Shown here one piece after another: positions 57,887 through 64,000 of a stretch of DNA of 64,000 nucleotides. The notes below the pieces were generated by a model. That model was not told the DNA's origin, made no database searches, and saw only the letters and a list, made by a program, of their open reading frames with translations. The number at the start of each line of letters is the position of its first letter. The first letter of the stretch is position 1. The translations under genes and the position numbers were made by a program. Origin of the DNA: Periconia sp. R9002 (Eukaryota > Ascomycota > Dothideomycetes > Pleosporales > Periconiaceae); the NCBI GenBank assembly GCA_023627715.1, contig JAMAHW010000015.1:124001-188000 (forward strand), given 5' to 3'.

Positions 57887-58504
57887 CTATTTTTCCTCCA
57901 GGCGCTTCTCGGGCGTAACGGCGTACCAAGGTCGGACGAATCTGTAGTGATCGTCGAGTTAGTTTATGTCCAGATGGAACCCAGTAGGCAAGAGGGTATT
58001 TGCAGGAAATACGCACCTGTCGCTGTTGTAGACCTTCGTCGTCGAGCCCAAAAGCTCCTTCTCACGCGCCTGGTCCGCAAGGTATCGTCGCACCTGGTCG
58101 CGGTCCTCCTCGGCCTGTAGCGCAGGCGTGATATGTATCCGCGCCCACATCTTCTCGCGGGCAAGCTCACTACATTCCAAAAGAGCGCGAGTCAGCAATC
58201 ATATCCAATCAAGGCATTCCCAAACGTTTCTCTCTCCATCCCTATCTCTCGTCGTGTTGTCTTTCCCCCACCACTCGACGAAGGGTATCCGCAATTGCCC
58301 CGCAAATCCTCCATAAACGAGTGTTTAAAGACGGACAGATACGCACTTCATTTCCTTTATCCCCAAACCAGCTTTGTATATGCCATAAGTCATCAGGGCG
58401 CCCATGGCGGTCACGTAGACGGCGGGTCGGAAGCCGCGAGCCGGCAAGTTGCGCTTGTATTGGACGGGCGCGTAGCCGCCCTGGGGCGGCATGTCCTGCG
58501 GCAT
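57887..58504 (-). CDS. NDUFA13: Mitochondrial complex I subunit NDUFA13 (GRIM-19)
   Basis: Accessory subunit of NADH:ubiquinone oxidoreductase in the inner mitochondrial membrane. Three exons, 58504-58347, 58169-58017 and 57941-57887, give 121 aa, the normal length of the family. The N-terminus MPQDMPPQGGYAPVQYKRN and NLPARGFRP are hallmarks. One membrane segment follows (VYVTAMGALMTYGIYKAG), then NELAREKMWARI (across the first splice), ALQAEEDRDQVRRYLADQAR, TKVYNSDRFVRP (across the second splice) and WYAVTPEKRLEEK at the end. All junctions are GT-AG and in phase. It is divergent from TRM10, with a 248-bp shared promoter. The gene is conserved and marks the end of the accessory region. Confidence 0.94.
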
Positions 58505-58752
58505 GGTGACGGTGTTTGTTTCGTAGGTTTATGCGGCGAGGAATTGGCGAGTGCGGGATTGAGGTCCGGGGAGGAGGGGAGGTGGTGCGTGAGTGATGTC
58601 GAGGTAGCTAGAGCTATGAGATCTGGAATTGGGACTTGGAGGTCGAAACGGCAGGGGTCTGGCTTGGCGCAGATTATGTAATATGTGGGCGATAAATTTG
58701 TGGTTCGGTACAACTAAGAGTAGACGTGGAAGTTAAGTGCGAATGAATAGTT
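58505..58752. promoter_or_regulatory. Divergent promoter of NDUFA13 and TRM10
   Basis: 248 bp between two head-to-head conserved genes. No TATA box was recognised, as is common for such promoters. Confidence 0.4.
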
Positions 58753-60003
58753 ATGGCGGACAATATGCAGTCGGAAGAGAGGCCTGCAAAGATGCGCAAG
58801 ATTGATCATGCCGCAGATGATGGGGATGTGCATATCGCGGACGCTGCGGCTTCACATAACGAGTCGACGACCCAGGCCACCACCAGCAACACGGAGAAAG
58901 AAGCTCCAGCAGCTACAGATTCAGGAGAGGAAATCATCCTCACAGGCCTAGCCACCACCAACGATGACCAAGCAGTAGACGCCACTCCCAAGCTTTCAAA
59001 AAACCAACTCAAAAAGCAGCGGCGCCTTCAAGAATGGGAAGCCGGCCGCGAAGACCGCAAAGTCAAGCGCAAAGAAAAAATCAAAGAAAAGAAGGAGCGT
59101 CGCCGCCAGGAATGGGCCGAGAGCCGGGCCAAGGGCGAAGAACCCCAAATCCCGCGCTCTAACAGAGGCAGCGAAGGTTCAGGAGTCCAGGTCCCCATCA
59201 CCGTCATTTTCGACTGCGATTTCGAAGATCTCATGTACGACAACGAGCTTAAGAGCTTGGGGCTGCAGCTCACACGCTGCTATTCGGACAATCGACGTGC
59301 GCCGTATAGGTTTCATTATGGTGTGAGCAGCTTTGGGGGCAAGTTGAAAGAGCGATTCGATGGAATTTTGGCGAAGCAGTATTTGAACTGGAAGGGGGTG
59401 CACTTCTGCGAGGAGGATTTTGTCAAGGTTAGCGAAATGGCAAAGGACTGGATGAGTGGGCCAAAAGGTGGAAAATTGGCTGGTGCTCTCCAGACAGGTG
59501 GAGATGCGAAGGCCGACGCTGATGCGAATGGCAACGAGGAGGAAGAGGGCGAGGTGGTGTATCTGTCATCAGAGAGCGATGTCACACTCGAGAGACTGAA
59601 GCCGAACAGCACGTACATCATCGGAGGTCTGGTCGACAAGAACAGGCACAAGGGTATCTGCTACAAGAGGGCTGTGAGCAGGGGCATCAAGACGGCGAAG
59701 CTGCCCATCAGCGAGTTTCTGCAGATGAAGAGCCGGCAGGTGTTGGTCACAAACCACGTTCTGGAGATAATGCTTAAGTGGGTCGAGTTCAACGACTGGG
59801 GGAAGGCGTTCATGGAGGTTATGCCTAAGCGGAAAGGAGGTGTTTTGAAAGACGCGGAGGAACAGGATGAAGACAGAGATGAAAGCAAGGACGGAGAAGA
59901 TGAGGGTGAAGATGGGGAAGTCGAAAAGGATAAGACCATCGAGAAGGATGTCGCGGCCGTTGACACCACGACTGCTGGTCCATCTGAGGCAATCGAAGCT
60001 TGA
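58753..60003 (+). CDS. TRM10: tRNA (guanine-9-N1)-methyltransferase TRM10
   Basis: SPOUT-class enzyme that methylates G9 of tRNAs with S-adenosylmethionine. Single exon, 416 aa. An acidic, Ser/Thr-rich N-terminus of about 75 residues is followed by a basic helix (LSKNQLKKQRRLQEWEAGRE, then repeated K/R/E), as in other TRM10 proteins. The SPOUT domain spans about 145-370, with VIFDCDFEDLMYDNE, LQLTRCYSDNRRAPYRFH, YIIGGLVDKNRHKGICYKRA, TAKLPISEF and the knot region VLVTNHVLEIMLKWVEFNDW. The C-terminal tail is acidic and low complexity. An internal Gly/Glu-rich insert (DADANGNEEEEGE) interrupts the domain. The conserved Asp at DKNRHKG is present. Housekeeping gene. Confidence 0.95.
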   Translation: MADNMQSEERPAKMRKIDHAADDGDVHIADAAASHNESTTQATTSNTEKEAPAATDSGEEIILTGLATTNDDQAVDATPKLSKNQLKKQRRLQEWEAGREDRKVKRKEKIKEKKERRRQEWAESRAKGEEPQIPRSNRGSEGSGVQVPITVIFDCDFEDLMYDNELKSLGLQLTRCYSDNRRAPYRFHYGVSSFGGKLKERFDGILAKQYLNWKGVHFCEEDFVKVSEMAKDWMSGPKGGKLAGALQTGGDAKADADANGNEEEEGEVVYLSSESDVTLERLKPNSTYIIGGLVDKNRHKGICYKRAVSRGIKTAKLPISEFLQMKSRQVLVTNHVLEIMLKWVEFNDWGKAFMEVMPKRKGGVLKDAEEQDEDRDESKDGEDEGEDGEVEKDKTIEKDVAAVDTTTAGPSEAIEA

Positions 60004-60568
60004 AAATGGATTGATTTCAACATTTGAATGTTCATCAATGGGAACTCCATGACATGCATGTATCATTCTCATACGTACAATTCATACCTCACCTATCCGA
60101 GAGTTTCGTTTTCACATGATGCAAAAGTTTGAAGCCCTACATAGTAACATGTCAAGTGCTCCAGCTGAACATCAGTTGATGTCTCCAAGTGAAGACCACG
60201 TGACCTTGAACTCGAACGGGCTAGCGACCAGTCAGATAAAGATAAGCTTTGGGCTTAACGGCGGGCGGTTGACCCCCCCTCCAGCATCAATCAAATCAAT
60301 CAATCAATCCTCATAGAGAAATTCAATCGTTGTCCTCCAATAATTATCTATACATATACGAGCAGGAATGTGAATCTTTTGACCGCCTCCGCCTCAGCAT
60401 TCCGTTGCAACAATCCTCCCTTTCGTCCCTCGTTGACCTCAGTAATGCCATCCATCATCTCTGTCTAACCATCACGTCACCCTAAACCAACCCTGTACGG
60501 CATCCCAGGATCCACGCGCTTACACAGCAAAGCTCCACTCGGGACGAGACATCAAAACAGGTCACAAC
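60004..60568. other. Intergenic, promoter of the TLD gene
   Basis: About 560 bp with no gene. It has a short ATCA repeat near 60287-60309 and GATA motifs near 60236-60247. Confidence 0.45.
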
Positions 60569-61666
60569 ATGTCCGACTCCAAAAACACCAAAAACACCAC
60601 CACCCCCGCCGACTCCCAATCCTCCTCCTACTTCACCTACCCCGTCACCTACGCCGTCAACGGACTCCTCCGCCGCCTGTCCACCGAACCCAGCTCCAAG
60701 TCTCCCTCGTCCTCCTCGTCCTCAGCTCCAGGCAGCTCCCTCGCCCACAGCCTCCAGGGCCTTGCCTCCGACGCCGCCACTTCGGCCTCGAGCATGATGG
60801 ACTCGGTTTTCGCGCCTCCACCCCACCGCAAAGCAAGCCCCTTCCAACCACCGCCCCTCACTCCGCTGACCCTCAACGGCTACAAATCTTCCACCCGTGA
60901 GTCCAGTCGACTTCTCACCAAAGCCCTCGCCGAGGAAATCCGTTTGCTCGTCCCCCCGCGCCTCCAGCTCGTCGACGACTGGACCGTCATATACAGCCTG
61001 GAGCAGAACGGCGTCAGCCTAGCCACTCTGTACCAGCGCGCAGAGGAGTACCGGGGGAAGCGTGGGGGCTTTGTGCTGGTGGTGCGCGACGCAGAGGGCG
61101 GCGTATTTGGTGCATATTTGTCCGACGCTCCCAAACCAGCGCCGCACTTCTTCGGTAACGGGGAATGTTTTCTCTGGCGTGCGCATGTCCTGCCTGCGCT
61201 GCCGGATCTCAACATGGCAGAGTTGCCGCCCCCACCGTCGGCAGATACGACAAATGCAGTACGGATGACGACTATTGCAGCGGCGAATCGAAGTAGGAAG
61301 AATGGGAATGAGAATGATGCGTTGAGTCCACCGCATTCGGGCAATGCGAGTCGCAGTGGGACAAGCACACCCGAGAGGATACGGTTCAAGGCGTTTCCAT
61401 ATAGCGGTGTCAATGATTATATGATTTACTGCGAGCAGGAGTATCTAAGTGTTGGCGGAGGGTGAGTTACGGCCATTTTCCTCACGAAATCGTTGTATTG
61501 AGGCTGATTTTCCATTAATAGGGACGGACATTACGGCCTCTGGCTCGATGACAACCTCGAAAAAGGGGTCTCAAGCACATGTCCCACGTTCGGCAACGAG
61601 CCCTTGAGCGACGAGGGCACGAAGTTCGAGGTCCTGGGTGTAGAACTTTGGTATATCGGATCATGA
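60569..61666 (+). CDS. TLD-domain protein, OXR1 family
   Basis: Oxidation-resistance-type TLDc protein; family members protect against peroxide and bind the V-ATPase. Two exons, 60569-61461 and 61522-61666, give 345 aa, joined inside GGG/DGHYGLWLD. The N-terminus is disordered and Ser-rich. The TLDc domain starts near residue 115 (ALAEEIRLLVPPRLQLVDDW), with SLEQNGVSLATLYQRAEEYR, GGFVLVVRDAEGGVFGAYLS, FFGNGECFLWR, FPYSGVNDYMIYCEQEYLSV, then GHYGLWLDDNLEKGVSSTC and VLGVELWYIGS at the C-terminus, all typical. A low-complexity insert of about 70 residues (PPPPSADTT...GTSTPERI) lies within the domain, as is common in fungi. The stop is TGA directly after the conserved end. Confidence 0.92.
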
Positions 61667-62474
61667 AACTACGCTCTTGGACGCGCACACCTGGCCCATC
61701 CTTCTCGCTTTCACCGCCGCATTCTCCTCTGCTCGGTCAACTCACACGTGCGTTGGTCTTTCCATATTTTCATGATGGCGGCTGGTACCCACAAAACAAA
61801 AAGTAAATCATTTTGCGACAACAGGATATCTCCGGGCTCGGATTGGAAAGAACAGTGAAGGGGAGAAAGAGGTTATACCATTTTGTTCACCGGCGTTTTG
61901 ATATTTAGGCATAGCATGACTGGCATGGCATACCCCCCTTCGTATTCAAATTTTATCTTTGATGTCCCATTCTTCCTATCTTTCTTCGAAATAATAGCAG
62001 AATGGAAATGAGAGAAGATAATACTCGTCATGGGAACCGACCACTGGCATGTTGTTCTCTCTAACAAGGCAGCTCGTTTTCTTCGGATTGAACTCACTTC
62101 CTCCGGCCAAAGCAAGGAGACATCGACATCTCATCACTCACCGAACCTCTTCACTCACACGCCCTTCATGAGTTCCTCACATACCCAGTGGGACCAGTTA
62201 CTCATCTGGACCTTTTGTCTTTTACCTCCACTGCTGGCTCTTACTTCGCAACTACGGACCCTATCACTAGACCTGGCTATATATTCTCCTCTCCTGCGTC
62301 TCTTCGACTCTCTACACTTGCTTCTCATCAACATCGACTATCGAGTCTTACAAAAGTATGCTCTTGAGCGTTATTTGTCCCGGAGGAGGAACACGCCTTC
62401 CTTACTGACATATTACAGGCTGTCATTCGTATTCAGTGCAGATTGAGACTTCGGACCGTGGGGTCCCCGTCGGC
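61667..62474. other. Intergenic, no gene seen
   Basis: About 800 bp. A 138-codon plus-strand frame at 62030-62446 contains hydrophobic stretches (LLIWTFCLLPPLLAL) but has no homologous features that I recognise; it overlaps the likely promoter of the next gene and is not called. Confidence 0.4.
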
Positions 62475-63520
62475 ATGCCAGTCGTGAAAACGAGAGGTGC
62501 GACCAAGAAGCTCGGTCCTGTAACGTAAGATACCACTCTCCCTATATCAGACACTTATTGACAAGCGTCAGTTTCGGCAGCAACATAATCCAATTCCAAG
62601 TGCGCGATCGCTACAATTTTGCCGAACGCTATTTCAAGGTCCACGAAGAATTGATTTGCTCTTCTTCAAAACTTTTCAAAAGGCTCCTGCAAAACAAGCG
62701 CAGAAAAATTGAAGGCAATTGCTCTATTTGTCACGAACTTATGTACGAAACCGATGGCAATATCACATTTTGCAAAAACGGATGTGGCCAAAATTTCCAC
62801 GACAACTGCTACGAGCAATGGACGCGACAGCAAATGACCTGCCCCATGTGTCGGGCCGCGTTGAATGATGAACAGCCAGATTTTGCTGAAATTTGCAGCG
62901 GCCTAGCCGTGGATGCAGTACAACAGTATATCGATTGGATTTATTCCAGGGGCGCTGTTTATTGTCTCAATGATGACGAGGATTTGACCGATAAGCATTC
63001 ACGTCGTCGATTCTTCATGAAAATACTCGAGCTTCATTCAGTTGGCGACCGAATGGAAGATGCTACATTCACAGAGATGACGGCTAGGAGCCTCGCCATT
63101 GCTTGGAATAAGATAGCGCCACAGCCAGCTAATGCTGATGAGCTTTTTGGACGTACCCAATTCCCATCCTTCATCAACGATATCTGCAGGAATCGTACGA
63201 TCAGCCAATCCTCACGACAACTTTTCCTTCGTGGTCTTCTACCGAACTTGAAGCAGTTCAATCTTGATCGTCTGATTCATGCCTCTCTAAGTACCATTTT
63301 GAGGGTTTCTTTGAGTATGTTGGAACAGCGATTTGATGCATCGTTGCTAGATGCGTACCCGGAACACTTGGATTCAGACGAGCAGGAGGACCAGGAGACT
63401 GCTGAAGGGGGAAATGACCAGGTACATCAAGAGGGTGGCTCTGACCAGGACAGTCTCAGCGGTAGGGAAGAATTCACGCCCGAAGCTTCCATCAGCGACG
63501 TCTACCAATGGCCTAGATGA
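62475..63520 (+). CDS. BTB/POZ-like protein with an inserted RING finger
   Basis: Two exons, 62475-62524 and 62566-63520, join over a 41-nt GT-AG intron and give 334 aa (MPVVKTRGATKKLGPVT joins VSFGSNIIQFQV). The N-terminal half resembles the start of a fungal BTB domain (YFKVHEELICSSSKLFKRLL). A RING-like zinc finger then follows at about residues 69-112: C-x2-C-x13-C-x3-C-x4-H-x2-C-x10-C-x2-C, with CSICHEL, CGQNFHDNC and CPMCRAAL. After it, DAVQQYIDWIYSRGAVY, LELHSVGDRMEDATF and TARSLAIAWNK look like the second half of a BTB domain. The C-terminus is acidic and disordered. A possible combined adaptor and E3 ubiquitin ligase; family assignment of the BTB halves is moderate. Confidence 0.75.
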
Positions 63521-64000
63521 GCTGGGGAACAAAACGGGAACACAACATATTTAGCACACGACATACTTAGATACATTCTGGACACATCGGAGAGTACGGG
63601 GTATACGGGGTACACGGGCTATCTACATGCGCTTGGGAACTGGGGTTTTGACATCACCGCTCCCAAATGGTATTCCCCCATATATATTGAGGCAAGGTAT
63701 AAAATGAATGAGTGACATCACATATAGAACCTCCCTCCCTCTTATCCAACATCACTCATTTATTCCCCATCTCCACAATTTCTTCATCAGAACTCAGGCG
63801 CTGAAACCAGGTCAATCAGTTCCCTTTCCTCCCTTTTCAACTCTACTTTGCGTCCACGATGACATAAATCCCCTCACCCTACCTCCAACTAGGAGTTCGA
63901 TAGTAAGGGAAGCATATCTTTAGTCCTTAACCCTCCCGTCATTCTCTGTCTTCGATATATACTTCCCTTTCCTTCCCTCACACATACACACACGCACACA
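63521..64000. other. 3' flank and window edge
   Basis: No gene seen. Pyrimidine-rich with CA-type repeats at the end (CACACATACACACACGCACACA), probably the leader of a gene that begins past the window. Confidence 0.4.

Noticed and set aside
62030..62446. A 138-codon frame upstream of the BTB-RING gene
   Set aside because: Hydrophobic but not recognisable, and it overlaps the likely promoter of the next gene.
1..64000. tRNA, rRNA, CRISPR or intact transposon
   Set aside because: I scanned for tRNA B-box-like sequences, regularly spaced short repeats and reverse transcriptase or transposase motifs and found none. Covariance and profile searches were not possible here.

Overview
The window is nuclear DNA of a filamentous ascomycete. 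Its genes carry short GT-AG introns of about 40-75 bases, its regulators are Zn2Cys6 and SAT4/rhodopsin-type proteins, and it has fungal housekeeping genes (TRM10, a complex I GRIM-19 subunit, a TLD/OXR1 protein). The AT-leaning composition, a GH28 polygalacturonase that resembles those of Botrytis and Sclerotinia, and a CE1 esterase fit a plant-associated Leotiomycete. That placement is an inference, not shown by a marker gene.

Left part (0.1-17 kb): a Zn2Cys6 regulator and a zinc-free MDR enoyl reductase are divergent around a promoter rich in CCG/CGG motifs. They are followed by an SDR relic, a secreted bacterial-type PQQ sugar dehydrogenase, an M24 peptidase-like protein that seems to have lost metal ligands, an MFS transporter with an apparent frameshift, two cytochrome P450s, and between the P450s a secreted Ser-rich protein with repeated LL-containing units and dibasic sites, which looks like a Kex2-processed peptide precursor.

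Middle part (17-34 kb): a SAT4/rhodopsin-type membrane protein, an endopolygalacturonase, an unknown four-span membrane protein, a prion-like-tailed protein whose reading frame continues past an in-frame TAG, a type II HAD dehalogenase-like protein, a secreted protein of unknown family, and a CE1 esterase. Long stretches between them have no recognisable gene.

Right part (35-50.7 kb): four genes in tandem on the minus strand form the clearest biosynthetic unit. They are an FAD-linked oxidase, an SDR, an NRPS-like A-T-R carboxylate reductase and a non-reducing PKS (SAT-KS-AT-PT-ACP-ACP-CMeT-TE). The simplest reading is that the PKS releases a C-methylated orsellinic-type aryl acid, the A-T-R enzyme reduces it to the aldehyde, and the oxidase and SDR adjust oxidation state. 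The regulator, enoyl reductase, transporter and P450s 20-35 kb away could serve the same pathway or be remnants of another cluster; the sequence alone does not decide.

From 50.7 to 57.9 kb lies a gene desert with microsatellites, degenerate repeats and decayed coding pieces, including a C2H2 zinc-finger relic. It separates the cluster from conserved housekeeping genes (NDUFA13, TRM10, TLD protein) and a protein with a RING finger inserted in a BTB-like domain. No tRNA, rRNA or CRISPR array was found, and no intact transposon.
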